From Microbulbifer pacificus (lineage in GTDB: Bacteria; Pseudomonadota; Gammaproteobacteria; Pseudomonadales; Cellvibrionaceae), in the NCBI RefSeq assembly GCF_002959965.1, contig NZ_PREV01000026.1:1929501-1993500 (forward strand): 64,000 nt of DNA, read 5' to 3'. Position 1 is the stretch's first letter. Each line of letters starts with the position of its first letter. Made by a program: the position numbers and the translations under genes. A model generated the notes under the pieces. The model searched no databases. It saw only the letters and a list, made by a program, of their open reading frames with translations, and had not been told where the DNA came from. Of this stretch, positions 22,563 to 33,900 are shown in pieces.

Positions 22563-23543
22563 TTATCTTTTTTTGGCGAGACGGTCTGTGATCGCGCGCA
22601 TCAACAGTCCGCCGATATCGGTGCCGTAGGCGGCATCGATTTCGCGTACGCAGGTGGGGCTGGTGACATTCACTTCGGTGAGGTAATCGCCAATGACATC
22701 GAGGCCTACAAACAGCAGGCCTTTTTCTTTCAGCTCTGGACCTACTTTGCGGGCAATTTCGCGATCGCGCTCGCTCAGCGGGCGCGCTTCGCCGCGACCA
22801 CCGGCGGCCAGGTTGCCGCGGGTTTCACCGGCCTGGGGAATGCGCGCCAGACAGTACGGCACCGGCTCGCCGTTCACCATCAGAATGCGTTTGTCGCCGT
22901 TTTTGATTTCGGGGATGTAGCGCTGACCCATGATCTGGCGGTGACCATTGTCGGTGAGCGTTTCCAGAATGGCGCCAATATTCGCGCCGTCCGGTTTGAC
23001 GTGAAAGATACCGGTGCCACCCATACCATCCAGGGGCTTGAATATCACGTCTTTATGTTCGGCGTGGAACGCGCGCAGCTGCTGCATGTCGCGACTGACC
23101 ACCAGTGGCGGTATGCAGTCGGCAAAATGAGTGGCGAAGATTTTTTCATTGCAGTCGCGCAGGGACTGGGGTTTGTTGGCGACCAGGGTGCCGGCGCGCT
23201 CGGCGGCTTCGAGAATATAGGTGGAGTAGATGTACTCATTGTCAAACGGCGGATCGACGCGCATCAGGATCACATCGAGGTCGCCCAGGTGCAGCGGTTT
23301 GCGTTCGCCGAGCGTAAACCAGTGCTGCGGGTCTTCGAACACCTCCAGTGGTGAGCCGTTGCCCATGGGTTTGCCACCGTCCAGATACAGATCGGACTGC
23401 AGAAAATAATACAGCTCAAAACCTGCCCGCTGCGCAGCCAGCAGCAGTGCCAGAGAGGTATCTTTTTTGTACGTGATGTTGGCGATGGGGTCCATGACCA
23501 CGCCGAGCGTCTGGCGCATAGCGGTATCCGTTGTCTCGTTCAT
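22563..23543 (-). CDS. gshB: Glutathione synthetase
   Basis: This 326-residue ATP-grasp enzyme joins gamma-glutamylcysteine and glycine. An upstream TTG at 23573 would add ten unlikely residues, so the ATG at 23543 is preferred. Landmarks are LGVVMDPIANITYKKDTSLALLLAAQRAG, ILMRVDPPFDNEYIYSTYILE, KPLDGMGGTGIFHV (ATP-grasp loop), FVGLDVIGDYLTEVNVTSPTCVREID and the C-terminal AKKR. A 6-bp stem hairpin, ACTGCC-TTGG-GGCAGT at 23592-23607, lies in its 5' leader. It is divergent from pilG. Confidence 0.97.
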   Translation of the reverse strand: MNETTDTAMRQTLGVVMDPIANITYKKDTSLALLLAAQRAGFELYYFLQSDLYLDGGKPMGNGSPLEVFEDPQHWFTLGERKPLHLGDLDVILMRVDPPFDNEYIYSTYILEAAERAGTLVANKPQSLRDCNEKIFATHFADCIPPLVVSRDMQQLRAFHAEHKDVIFKPLDGMGGTGIFHVKPDGANIGAILETLTDNGHRQIMGQRYIPEIKNGDKRILMVNGEPVPYCLARIPQAGETRGNLAAGGRGEARPLSERDREIARKVGPELKEKGLLFVGLDVIGDYLTEVNVTSPTCVREIDAAYGTDIGGLLMRAITDRLAKKR

Positions 23544-23894
23544 GACTGGCTGGGGTGCCGAAGGGGGTGGCAACCGCAGGGAATTTCGGGGACTGCCTTG
23601 GGGCAGTGTCAGGTGGCAAAGGTAAGAGTAGCGGGCGAGGTCTGCAAGACTGGCGGTGTTTCCGTATTCGGAGGATTTGCGGCTTTGCTCACAATTCGAT
23701 CATTGCCGGCAGCGCACTCTGACCGTCGCTAGATTCACTATGGTATCTGTGATAAAAGTTTCCTCCTGATCTGCGCCCGCCGGCCACGGCCATTCGCAGC
23801 GACGATCGGACCCCGTAATGAGGTTGCACATAGGGTATGGATGCGAACAGCAGCGTGCCTGAAAAATAAGTAAAAGGGGACTTGGGAACACACT
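23544..23894. other. Divergent gshB/pilG intergenic region (351 bp)
   Basis: This gap must hold the promoters of gshB (minus) and the pilGHIJ-chp cluster (plus). Apart from the hairpin at 23592-23607 and a GGGA seven bases before pilG, I see no strong -35/-10 pair. The long antisense frame 23700-24281 mostly covers pilG and is a shadow. Confidence 0.5.
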
Positions 23895-24290
23895 ATGGAG
23901 CTCAACTGGGAAAGTCTCACCGTGATGGTGATTGACGACAGTAAAACCATTCGTCGCACGGCGGAGACTCTGTTGCAGAAAGCGGGTTGCACGGTGGTGA
24001 CTGCCACCGATGGCTTCGACGCCCTGGCGAAGATTGCCGATTCGCGTCCGGACATCATTTTTGTAGACATCATGATGCCGCGCCTGGATGGCTATCAGAC
24101 CTGTGCGCTGATCAAGAACAACAGTGAATTCCGCAGCACGCCGGTCATCATGTTGTCCAGTAAAGACGGCCTGTTTGACAAGGCGAAGGGCCGTGTCGTG
24201 GGCTGTGATCAGTATCTCACCAAGCCGTTCAGCAAGAGTGAGCTGCTGGGGGCGATCTCTGCGCACGCCAAACCTCACCATGCGGCCTGA
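23895..24290 (+). CDS. pilG: Twitching-motility response regulator PilG
   Basis: This 131-residue stand-alone receiver has the acidic pair Asp14-Asp15 (VMVIDDSKTIRR) and phospho-acceptor Asp58 (IIFVDIMMPRLDG). The switch residues lie in PVIMLSSKDGLFDKAKG, and the conserved Lys is in QYLTKPFSKSELL. PilG is phosphorylated by ChpA and promotes pilus extension and cAMP production in Pseudomonas. First gene of the Chp cluster. Confidence 0.96.
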   Translation: MELNWESLTVMVIDDSKTIRRTAETLLQKAGCTVVTATDGFDALAKIADSRPDIIFVDIMMPRLDGYQTCALIKNNSEFRSTPVIMLSSKDGLFDKAKGRVVGCDQYLTKPFSKSELLGAISAHAKPHHAA

Positions 24291-24521
24291 GATCTGGTTC
24301 TCGCCGCAAATGTGAAATTTTCGATAAAAATGGCGTAGACTACCGCGTCTGATCTTTTTGAGGCCGATGTGCGTCTATCGAAAAGCGAAAGAGTCAAGAA
24401 AGTCAGTTGCGAATAACAAAGTGTGTGGTCGCGCTCGGTTGAACCGGCGCGCGATCGGTGCCAACAACAACCGCCAGGCAAAGAGTGATGCCGTGAGCGG
24501 AAACACTATCTCGGGGGAAAA

Positions 24522-24884
24522 ATGGCCAAGGTGCTAATCGTCGATGACTCGCCAACCGAAACTCACAAACTGACCACTATTTTGGAGAAGAACGGCCATG
24601 CGGTGCTGACTGCTACCAATGGCGAGGCCGGTGTTGGGGTTGCTCGTGAGCAGCGCCCCGATGTGATCCTGATGGATATCGTAATGCCGGGCCTGAATGG
24701 TTTTCAGGCTACCCGTCAGCTCAGCAAGCACAGTGAAACCAGCGCCATTCCGATTGTCATCGTCACCACCAAAGATCAGGACACCGACCGCGTGTGGGGC
24801 ATGCGCCAGGGCGCGCGCGCTTACCTGACCAAGCCGGTTGATGAGAGCAAACTGCTTGGCACCATCGAGGAGGTGTTGGCCTGA
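24522..24884 (+). CDS. pilH: Twitching-motility response regulator PilH
   Basis: This 120-residue stand-alone receiver has Asp8-Asp9 (VLIVDDSPTETHK), phospho-acceptor Asp52 (VILMDIVMPGLNGFQ) and Lys in AYLTKPVDESKL. In Pseudomonas PilH opposes PilG, acting as a phosphate sink or favouring retraction. It is preceded by a 231-bp gap after pilG, longer than usual, containing a short GC hairpin (CGCGC...GCGCG, about 24432-24454) that may separate expression of the two regulators. GGGGG lies just upstream of the ATG. Confidence 0.95.
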   Translation: MAKVLIVDDSPTETHKLTTILEKNGHAVLTATNGEAGVGVAREQRPDVILMDIVMPGLNGFQATRQLSKHSETSAIPIVIVTTKDQDTDRVWGMRQGARAYLTKPVDESKLLGTIEEVLA

Positions 24885-24896
24885 GGCCGACGTTGA

Positions 24897-25445
24897 GTGT
24901 CCGTGCAATCAACTCTTACCCCCTATCTGGCGCTGGTTGATATCGCCAATCGCGCAAAAGCACAGGCGAAGGGGCTGCCTGCCCGCCAGGAAGTCAAACC
25001 CTACTGGACGGGCATCGGTTTTTCTATTCTGGGGCACCGCTTCGTCGCCGCCATGGAAGACGTCGTGGAATTGCTGGAGGTGCCTCAGTACACCTTTATC
25101 CCCGGGGTTCAGCCCTGGGTGCGCGGCGTGTCCAATGTGCGCGGCCGCCTGTTGCCGCTGGTAGACCTGGCGGCCTTCTTCGGTGGGCACCTGACCAGTG
25201 CGCGCCAACGCCGCCGGGTGTTGGTATTGGAGCAGGACAAGCTCTATGTCGGTCTGATCGTCGATGAACTCCACGGTATGCAACACCTTGCGCTGGAATT
25301 CGGCAAACTGCCGCCGGCGGATCTGACCGAGTCCTTTGCGCCCATGATCAGTGGTCAGTTTGAATTGCAGCAGGGGCGCTGGCTGGTGTTTGACCTGCAG
25401 GCGCTGGTCAACGATTTCCAATTCGCGGATGCCGCGGCTCACTGA
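24897..25445 (+). CDS. pilI: CheW-like adaptor PilI
   Basis: This 182-residue protein starts at GTG with GAGG upstream, 12 bases after pilH. The CheW domain spans about residues 40-170: GIGFSILGHRFVAAMEDVVELLEVPQYTFIPGVQPWVRGVSNVRGRLLPLVDLAAFFG, then LYVGLIVDELHGMQHL. It couples the chemoreceptor PilJ to the kinase ChpA. The large antisense frame 24909-25607 is a shadow. Confidence 0.95.
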   Translation: MSVQSTLTPYLALVDIANRAKAQAKGLPARQEVKPYWTGIGFSILGHRFVAAMEDVVELLEVPQYTFIPGVQPWVRGVSNVRGRLLPLVDLAAFFGGHLTSARQRRRVLVLEQDKLYVGLIVDELHGMQHLALEFGKLPPADLTESFAPMISGQFELQQGRWLVFDLQALVNDFQFADAAAH

Positions 25446-25700
25446 GCGGCGGCTTTCTGTTTTCTGACACCCGTTTCGGAAGTATCTGAATCCGGGAGTC
25501 ATGAGGTGAGGCGCGTCTTGTGCGTCAAACCTGTTGCGGGTAGTGACTTTGGTCGCATACCTGCATGAAGCCCGCTTTCGGTTAACGCCGTTTTTGGGGG
25601 CGCCCATTCGATTGGGCCGCAGGGGATGTGAGGCCGCGAGGCCTCGAAAGTGGTGATAACAAGAATTTGGCCTTGGGCACAGGTCCGCCAGGAGTAAATT

Positions 25701-27860
25701 ATGAAAACAGGCTCCCAGAGTTCATTTTCCGCGCTGCGCAGTAATCCTGCCGCGCTGTTTATGGGTTTGCTGGTACTCGCCACACTGGCGGGGCTGATCG
25801 TCAGCATCTACTTGGTGCAGAGCTACGGTGACCGGGATCAGAAGTACCAGGAAAACGTGGCGGAACTGCGGGCGCTTTCCTACCAGATGGCGTCCTACGC
25901 ACCGGCGGCTACCGCTGGCGACGAGCAGGCATTCGCTGACCTGGAAAGGGTCGTCAGCCAGATGGCGGCCACCTGGAACGAACTGCAGGGTATGGATCAG
26001 GGCAGTAAGCGTGCTCTGGAACAGGAAATGGCAGTGTATGGCCAGGTTTGGCGCCAGATGCGCGAGCAGGCCGACACGATTATCGGCAACAAAGATTCGA
26101 TTATCTTCCTGAACGACGTGGCGAGCACCCTGAACGATTCGCTGCCGGAACTGCAGGCGGAGCACAACAACATCGTGGAAATCCTGCTGGCCAACAACGC
26201 ACCGGCCAACCAGGTGGAGCAGGCCCAGTTGCAGGTATGGCGCGCCGAGCGTATCGGCCGGAACATCGACAAGATGCTGCAGGGCGGTGACGACGCGGAA
26301 TCCGCGGCGGACCAGTTCAATACCGATGCCAGCCTGTTCGGTAAGGTGGTTGAGGGCATGAAGGGCGGTGACGTGGTGATGGGCATCTCCCGCGTAACTG
26401 ACACGGAAGCGCGTGAGTCTCTGGAGGAAATTACCGAGCTGTTTGAATTCGTGAGCTCCTCCGTGCGCGAAATCTTCGAGGCAACACCGGCACTGTTCGC
26501 CACTCGCCAGGCGGCAGACGGTATCGCGGCCTCCTCCCCGCAGCTGCTGGAGGCCCTGTCCGTACTGAACGACCGTATTGGTGGCCTCTCCGGCGAACGC
26601 CAGCCCAACAATCAGACCATCTTCATTGTTGCCGCTGTATTCGTACTGTTGATCTTCGTGATGATGATCCAGGCCTTCTCCGGTACCCGCCGCAGCCTGC
26701 GTGCCGAATCTGAAACCAATGAGCGCAACCAGCAGGCGATTATGCAGCTGCTGGATGAGCTGGCGGACCTCGCGGATGGTGACCTGACTACCTCCGCCAC
26801 GGTAACCGAGGCCTTCACCGGTGCGATTGCGGACTCCATCAACTACACCATCGACCAGCTGCGGGTACTGGTAAGCCGGATCAACAGCGCCGCGCAGGAA
26901 GTGTCCTCCCTCTCCCAGGAAACCCAGCAGACCGCCCTGCACCTGGCCGAGGCTTCCGAACACCAGGCCCAGGAAATTGCCGGGGCCTCTGCGGCCGTTA
27001 ACGAGATGGCCGTGACCATTGACCAGGTATCCGCGAACGCCGCCGAATCGGCCCAGGTAGCGGAGCGCTCGGTACAGATCGCGAGCAATGGCGCCAAGGT
27101 GGTACAGAACACCATCAAAGGCATGGACACCATCCGTGAGCAGATTCAGGACACCTCCAAGCGAATCAAGCGTCTGGGTGAATCGTCCCAGGAGATTGGT
27201 GACATCGTAAGCCTGATTAACGACATTGCCGACCAGACCAACATTCTTGCACTTAACGCTGCGATCCAGGCCTCTATGGCCGGTGATGCGGGCCGCGGCT
27301 TCGCGGTGGTTGCGGACGAGGTACAGCGCCTTGCGGAACGTTCCGCTGCTGCGACCAAGCAGATTGAAGGCCTGGTAAAAGCGATTCAGTCCGACACCAA
27401 CGAAGCGGTTGTGTCGATGGAATCCACCACCACCGAGGTGGTGCGCGGTGCCCGTCTGGCACAGGACGCGGGTGTTGCCCTGGAAGAGATCGAAACGGTA
27501 TCTACCAACCTCGCATCGTTGATTCAGAACATTTCCAACGCGGCGCGCCAGCAGGCTTCGTCCGCGGGTCACATCTCCAACACGATGAACGTGATTCAGG
27601 AGATTACCTCGCAGACCTCCGCGGGTACCCAGGCCACCGCGCAGTCCATTGGTAATCTGGCCCAGACCGCCTCTGCGCTGCGTGACTCCGTTGCCGGCTT
27701 CAAACTGCCGAGCAGTGAAGAAGTGGAAGGTGAGAGCGATCTGTATGATGGCGATCTTGCCCAGCTGTCGGAGGAATTCCCGATGCTGGACGACGAGGCG
27801 GCCGACGACGAGTTCGACATGCTCAGCGCGGAAGAGCGCAATGACCGGGTCATGGCCTGA
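25701..27860 (+). CDS. pilJ: Methyl-accepting chemotaxis protein PilJ
   Basis: This 719-residue chemoreceptor has TM1 at about residues 14-36 and a long periplasmic helical sensor with PilJ-type repeats. TM2 is at about 309-330 ([21 protein letters not shown]), followed by a HAMP-like linker and a signalling coiled coil with the hairpin tip [40 protein letters not shown]. The Gln-Ala-Ser-Met variant at the tip matches PilJ rather than classic receptors. It senses surface contact or pilus retraction and signals through ChpA. A Glu/Asp-rich tail lacks the NWETF methylation tether. The pilK methyltransferase normally found next is missing. Confidence 0.95.
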   Translation: MKTGSQSSFSALRSNPAALFMGLLVLATLAGLIVSIYLVQSYGDRDQKYQENVAELRALSYQMASYAPAATAGDEQAFADLERVVSQMAATWNELQGMDQGSKRALEQEMAVYGQVWRQMREQADTIIGNKDSIIFLNDVASTLNDSLPELQAEHNNIVEILLANNAPANQVEQAQLQVWRAERIGRNIDKMLQGGDDAESAADQFNTDASLFGKVVEGMKGGDVVMGISRVTDTEARESLEEITELFEFVSSSVREIFEATPALFATRQAADGIAASSPQLLEALSVLNDRIGGLSGERQPNNQTIFIVAAVFVLLIFVMMIQAFSGTRRSLRAESETNERNQQAIMQLLDELADLADGDLTTSATVTEAFTGAIADSINYTIDQLRVLVSRINSAAQEVSSLSQETQQTALHLAEASEHQAQEIAGASAAVNEMAVTIDQVSANAAESAQVAERSVQIASNGAKVVQNTIKGMDTIREQIQDTSKRIKRLGESSQEIGDIVSLINDIADQTNILALNAAIQASMAGDAGRGFAVVADEVQRLAERSAAATKQIEGLVKAIQSDTNEAVVSMESTTTEVVRGARLAQDAGVALEEIETVSTNLASLIQNISNAARQQASSAGHISNTMNVIQEITSQTSAGTQATAQSIGNLAQTASALRDSVAGFKLPSSEEVEGESDLYDGDLAQLSEEFPMLDDEAADDEFDMLSAEERNDRVMA

Positions 27861-27893
27861 GCTACCGCGGATATCCATAACGACAAAAGCGGA

Positions 27894-27921
27894 CCTCCCC
27901 TGGCCGCGAGTTGAGGGGAGG
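27894..27921 (+). repeat. Stem-loop between pilJ and chpA
   Basis: CCTCCCCT (27894-27901) pairs with AGGGGAGG (27914-27921) across a 12-base loop. There is no T tract. It may stabilise the upstream mRNA end or attenuate read-through into chpA. Confidence 0.6.
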
Positions 27922-27997
27922 TGCAGAGCAGCAGGCGGGTAGCTAAGCCACTGTGTAACACCTGCCAGCGAGCAAACTGAATTACCGAGGACTTGGC

Positions 27998-30900
27998 GTG
28001 AGTCGCGACAATCCCAATTTTGTAGCCCTGGATTGGCTGATAGGCGAAATCAACGAGACGTTGGCGCAGGCGCGCCAGCAGCTGGAGACCTTCGCCTCGG
28101 ATTCCTCCGCCGCGGATACCTCCGCCGATAGCTCCGGCCTGCTGAAAAACTGCCTCAACCTGATTCACCAGGTCCACGGCAGCCTGCATATGGCGGAGCT
28201 TACCGGTGCCGCCATGCTCGCTGAAGAAATGGAGCAGCTGGTGCAGGCCCTCGCCAGTGGCGAAGTCGAAAACAGCGATGAAACCCGCGAATTCCTTATG
28301 CGCGCTCTGCTGGAGCTGCCGCTGTACCTGGAGAAGATTGCGTTCCAGCGCCGCGACAACGCGGTGTTGTTGCTGCCGCTGCTGAACGATCTGCGCGCAG
28401 TGCGCCGCGAGCGTCTGATCACCGAAGGTGCGTTGTTTTCCCCCGACCTCTCCGCTCTGGAGTTTGCCAGTGGTGCCCGCCAGCCCCTGCTCGACAACAA
28501 CATCAAGCTTCAGGAGCTGGTCGCCAAGCTGCGCAAGATGTACCACGTGGCGGCAGCCTCTCTGATTCGCGACGTCAACAGCGGCGAGAGCATCGCCTAC
28601 CTGAACAAGGTGTGCGAGAAGATGGTGCTGCTGTACAGCGGCAGCCAGCGTCAGCACCTGTGGGAAATCCTGCGTGGACTGCTGGAGGCTATCGCCGATC
28701 ACCGGGTCAGTGTGCTGCCGGCGTTGCGCCAGCTGTTGCGTCGTATTGATGTGGAATTTCGCCTGCTTGCCGGGCAGGGCGCGCGGGCACTGGATGCCCG
28801 CCCGGATCACGACCTGATCCGCAACCTGCTGTTCTATGTCTATCTCGCAGGTCCCAACGGTACCCGCACCGAGGCGCTGTACCGGCAGTTTGCCCTTGAT
28901 CAGGCCGTGCCTGGCACGCCGCGCCCGGATACCGAGGATGCGCTGGCCATGGGCCCCGAGGCCATGGGCACGGCGGTGGCGGCTCTGCGCGAGGAACTCG
29001 CCAACGTGCGCGAGGCACTCGATCCGAGTGTCACCACTGGCGAGCGCCCGCCGCTGTCGGATACCGCGGTGATTGCCAAGCGAATCGCCGATACCCTCGG
29101 TGTGCTGGGGTTGGAGAATCAGCGCACTCGCGCTCGCGCCATATATGAATATTTGCGCGATGCCTCTCGCAGTATTGAGCCCGATGAACTGTTGATGCAG
29201 GCGGCCTCTGAACTGGTGCAGCTGGATTCCGGTCTTGCCGCCGCGATGGAGCGCGATCGCCGCAACGACAGTGAGTCCCCCCTCATGGGTGAGGCCACCA
29301 GCCGGGTGCTGCGCGAAGCGCGCATCGGCCTCGAAACGGTAAAGGAAGCGGTGGTCGAATACATCGCCAGTCACTGGGATGCCGGGCACCTGTCGCTGGT
29401 GCCGAAGCGCCTGCAGGAAGTCTATGGTGGCCTCGATATGGTGGGCTACCAGCGTGCGGCGGAGATTGTCGGCGCGTGTAAAAACTATATCGAGGAGCGC
29501 CTGATCAACGCCGGCGACCAGCCCGACTGGAAATTGCTGGATACCCTCGCCGATGCGGTGACGAGCGTCGAGTATTACCTCGAGCGCCGCGCCGATGGCA
29601 TCGAAGATGCGGACATGCTGCTGGCGCTGGCGGAAGACAGTGTCGCCACTCTCGGCTACGCCGTTGCCAATGGTGAGGGTGCCGTCGAACCGGGGCACGG
29701 AAACGGTGATGCTTCGAATGAAAGCCACAGTGAAGTCGAAGATTTCGCCGCGGAGTTTGTGTTCGAGGAGCCCGGAACGGTTGATGGCGAACTCAACGAT
29801 GCACCGGTGGACGAGGAGCAGCGCGCCCTCGACAGCTTTGAGTTCAGTCTCGATATCGACGAAGTCGAGCCTGCGGATGATAACGACTCCGCGGCGGAAC
29901 CTGACGCCGAAAGTGAAAATCTGCTCTCCTCATCACTCGCCGGATTCTCCGCCGCCCTGATAGAAGAGGCGAAGGCTGACGCCGTAATTGAGTCGAACGA
30001 GGATGCCTCTTCGCTGCTGGAAGAAAGCTGGTTTGCGTCGGAAGACGCTGCGGACTTGGCGGAAAGCGCCATCGGCGAAGACGCGGAGGAAACCGCTTCG
30101 AGCCTGCCGGAATCCCCTGTGGTTACCCCGGCGCCGATGCTGGAAGAGGACGATGATAGCAGCATCATCGACGAGGAAATTCTGGAGATTTTCCTCGAGG
30201 AGGCCGCTGAGGTACTCGATACCATCAATCATTATTTCCCGCTGTGGGCGGCGAATTTTGACAACCGTGACGCACTGGTGGAGTTCCGCCGTGGCTTCCA
30301 TACCCTGAAGGGATCGGGGCGTATGGTGGAGGCGCTGGAAGTCGGTGAACTGGCGTGGGCGGTGGAAAACATGCTCAACCGGGTGCTCGACGAAACCGTC
30401 ACTCCCGGCCGCGCTCATGTACTGCTGATAGAGCGGGTCATGGCCAAGTTGCCGTCGATGATCGAAGGCTTCCGCACGCATTCGGGTGATCCCGATCCGG
30501 CAGGCACTGCCGAGCTCGACGCCTGGGCCAAACAGCTGTCCCACGGTGAGGTGCCGGAAGCTCTGCTGCAGTCGACGCCCAGGGTCGCCACCTCGGTCGT
30601 GGAAAAAATGGCTGTCGGTGCGGTTGATGACGGCGTCGATGACAGTGTTGATGACAATGCCCAGTTGTGGGAAATCTTCGCCCAGGAGGCGGAAACCCAT
30701 CTGGCGACGGTGGCGGAGTTCCTCAGCGAGATGGAGCGCGCTGCACCCGTTTACGGTATTCCGTCCGATCCGCTGCACCGTGCCCTGCACACTTTGAAGG
30801 GTTCCGCACACATGGCGGAAGTCACCCAGGTGGCGGAGCTGATGGCGCCGCTCGAGCGCTTCGCAAAAGAGTTGCGCACCTATCAGGTGGCGATCGACAG

Positions 30901-33900
30901 CGATATCTTCGAGCTGATCAGTGACGCCGCCAGTTATGTGAAATCCGTGCTCAACCAGATCTACCGCGGTGAGCCGCTGCATGTGGAGCGCAGCGAGCAG
31001 TATTTGGCACGGGTTGCCGAACTGCAGGAGCGCGCGGTGGGTCACCTGATTCGCGAGCGCGAGGCCAACGAACCCAAAGCGGTGGATCCACAGCTGCTGG
31101 CGGTCATCATGGCCGACGGCATGAAAGTGCTGCTGGACGCCGACCAGATGTTGAGCCAGTGGCGAAGTCATCCGGGCGATACCTCTATCCTGCTGCCGGT
31201 GGCAGAGGAGCTGGATGTGCTGCAGCAGGCTGCCGGCCAGGCGCAGTTGCCCGCGCTGCAGGAGCTCTCCCAGCTGTTGTTGGCGGTGTATCGCCAGGTG
31301 ATCGACGGACACCTGGAAGAAGAGCCCGCGCTGTGGGCTGCGTTGGAACAGGGGCACAACGAATTACTGGATCTGGTGGATGCGGTGGCCGCGTCCACGG
31401 ACCTGCCGTCGGTGAGCGAAGTGGTGGGCGAGGCTCTGCGCACGCTGGCTCAGGGCGATGATGGTGAGAGCGACGAGGATATCGACCTCGCCGAGTACGG
31501 CATCGACAGTAGCGAGTTCACTTTTGGCGAAGAGATTACCGCCGCAGCGCCCGCGGGCACCGACGAAGATGAACGCGGAGCGATAGCCGTTGACGCTGGC
31601 GAGGATGACGACGAGCAACTGCTGGCGGATCTGAGTTTTGACGATCTGCTGGCGGCAGAGTCCGAGGCTGGCGACACCGTCGCTGCAACTGCGGAAACGG
31701 AAATTTCTCTCCAGTTGCCCATCGACAGCGAAATTGAAATTGTCGATGCCCCGGAGATGGATGCGGACATCATTGATCCGGATGGCATCGAGATTGCGGG
31801 CACTGGCGATACCGGTGATATTGAGCCTGAGCATGCGGACGTCTCCAAAGGTTTTGAACTCTCCCCCGCTAAGACCACTGCGGACGAACTGTCCCTTGAT
31901 GATCTCGAGCTGCCGCCGGCACTTCAGCGCGAATCGGAAGTCAGTCCGGCAGCGGCCGCCCTGTCCGCGGAAGCACCCGCTGTGGTCGCGGAGACCGATG
32001 GCGAGCTCGGAGCCACCCAGCGCGCGCTGCTTGCGGATATCGACCCGGATGTAGTGGAGGTCTTCCTCGAGGAAGCCGGCGACCTGATGGATGAGCTGGA
32101 GGAGCTGATTCAGAACTGGGAGCAGTCTCCGGAAGATCTCACGGCGCCGGAAGCACTGAAGCGCGTGCTGCACACCTTTAAAGGGGGGGCGCGCATGGCG
32201 GCGCTGATGGGGCTTGGTGAAGTGGCACACCGTTTTGAAACCGTCATTGAGAATATGCAGAGTGGCAGTTCGCCATCGGCAGCATTCTTTGCCGATGCCC
32301 ACCGCATCTACGATCGCCTGGCCAGCGGTGTCGACACCGTGCGCGCCTGGATTGGTGGCGAAGAGATTGGGCCTTTCTGCGCGCTCCTGGAAACCCGCTG
32401 GGCGGATACACAGACCGCGGAAGATGTCGAAGTGGCAGCCGAGCTTCCGCCCGCAACACCCGTTGTGGAAGAGCATACCGCCGCAGAGGTGGAAGAGGCG
32501 GGCGATCTGTCCGACGACGATTACACGCCACCGGTCGAGGTGATCGAAAACGTTTCCGTGCCGGCAACCTCGCCGGCCAGCAATGTGCTGCCGTTTGTAC
32601 GCAAGTCGAAGAATGTTGGCGATCGCAACGGCGGCCAGACCCGCAGCCAGCCCCAGGAAATGGTGCGGGTGGCCTCGGAGCTGCTGGAAGAGCTGGTAAA
32701 CCTCGCCGGCGAAACCTCGATTTCCCGCGGCCGCCTGGAAGAGCAGGTGTCGGAGTTTGGTCTCGCCCTCGACGAGATGGACTCGACGCTAAGCCGTTTG
32801 AATGAGCAGCTGCGCCGCCTGGACAAGGAAACCGAAGCACAGATCCATTTCCGTCAGGAACAGCTGGCGGAACAGGATGTGGACTTCGACCCGCTGGAAA
32901 TGGACCGCTATTCGTCCATCCAGCAACTGTCGCGCTCGCTGTTGGAGTCCACCTCCGACTTGCTGGAGCTGCGCCAGACCCTCGGCAACAAGGCGCGGGA
33001 TACCGAGACGCTGTTGCTGCAGCAGTCGCGGGTGAACACCGAATTGCAGGAAGGCTTGATGCGCAGCCGCATGGTGCCTTTCTCTCGCCTGGTACCGCGT
33101 CTGCGCCGCATCGTGCGCCAAGTGAGCGCGGAACTGGGCAAGCAGGTGGATCTGGTGTTCTCCAACGTGGAGGGCGAACTGGATCGCTCCATGCTGGAGC
33201 GTATGGTGGCGCCGCTGGAGCACATGCTGCGCAATGCGGTCGACCACGGTATCGAGATTCCGCAGAAGCGCCGTGATGCCGGCAAGCCCGAGCGCGGCCG
33301 CATCTCCGTGGCACTTGCGCGGGAAGGCAGTGAGGTGGTGATTACCATCAGCGACGACGGTGCGGGCATCAACCTGATGCGGGTGCGTGAAAAAGCCATC
33401 GAAAGCGGCCTGATGCGCGCGGATGCGGAGCTGTCCAACAACGAGATCATGCAGTTCATCCTGCAGGCGGGCTTCAGTACCGCCGAGAAAGTGACCCAGA
33501 TTTCCGGTCGCGGTGTGGGCATGGACGTGGTGTCGGCAGAAATCAAATTGATCGGCGGCAGCGTGACTATTGGCTCGCAGGCCGGCAAAGGTACCGAGTT
33601 TGTTGTGCGCCTGCCGTTTACGGTGTCGGTCAACCGCGCGCTGATGGTGAAGGTGGGTGACGATCTCTTCGCGCTGCCGCTGAATACCATCGAAGGTATC
33701 GTGCGTCTGAGCCCGTTCGAGCTTGAGCACTACTACCGCACGCCGGAAGCGCGCTTTGAGTATGCCGGCGAACCCTACCAGGTGAACTATTTCGGCAGTT
33801 TGCTGCAATCCAGCGCACAGCCGCGCCTCGCGGTGGAAGACATGCAGATGCCGGTACTATTGGTGCGCTCTGAAAATACGGCCATGGCACTGCAGGTAGA

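Noticed and set aside
23700..24281. 193-residue antisense frame over pilG
   Set aside because: Shadow of the pilG receiver domain; no supporting signals.
25722..27878. 718-residue antisense open frame over pilJ
   Set aside because: It mirrors the pilJ coding strand in a GC-rich gene, has no domain match or ribosome site, and pilJ is certain.
27596..29728. 710-residue antisense frame across pilJ and chpA
   Set aside because: It spans two real genes and the gap between them, with no recognisable protein features.
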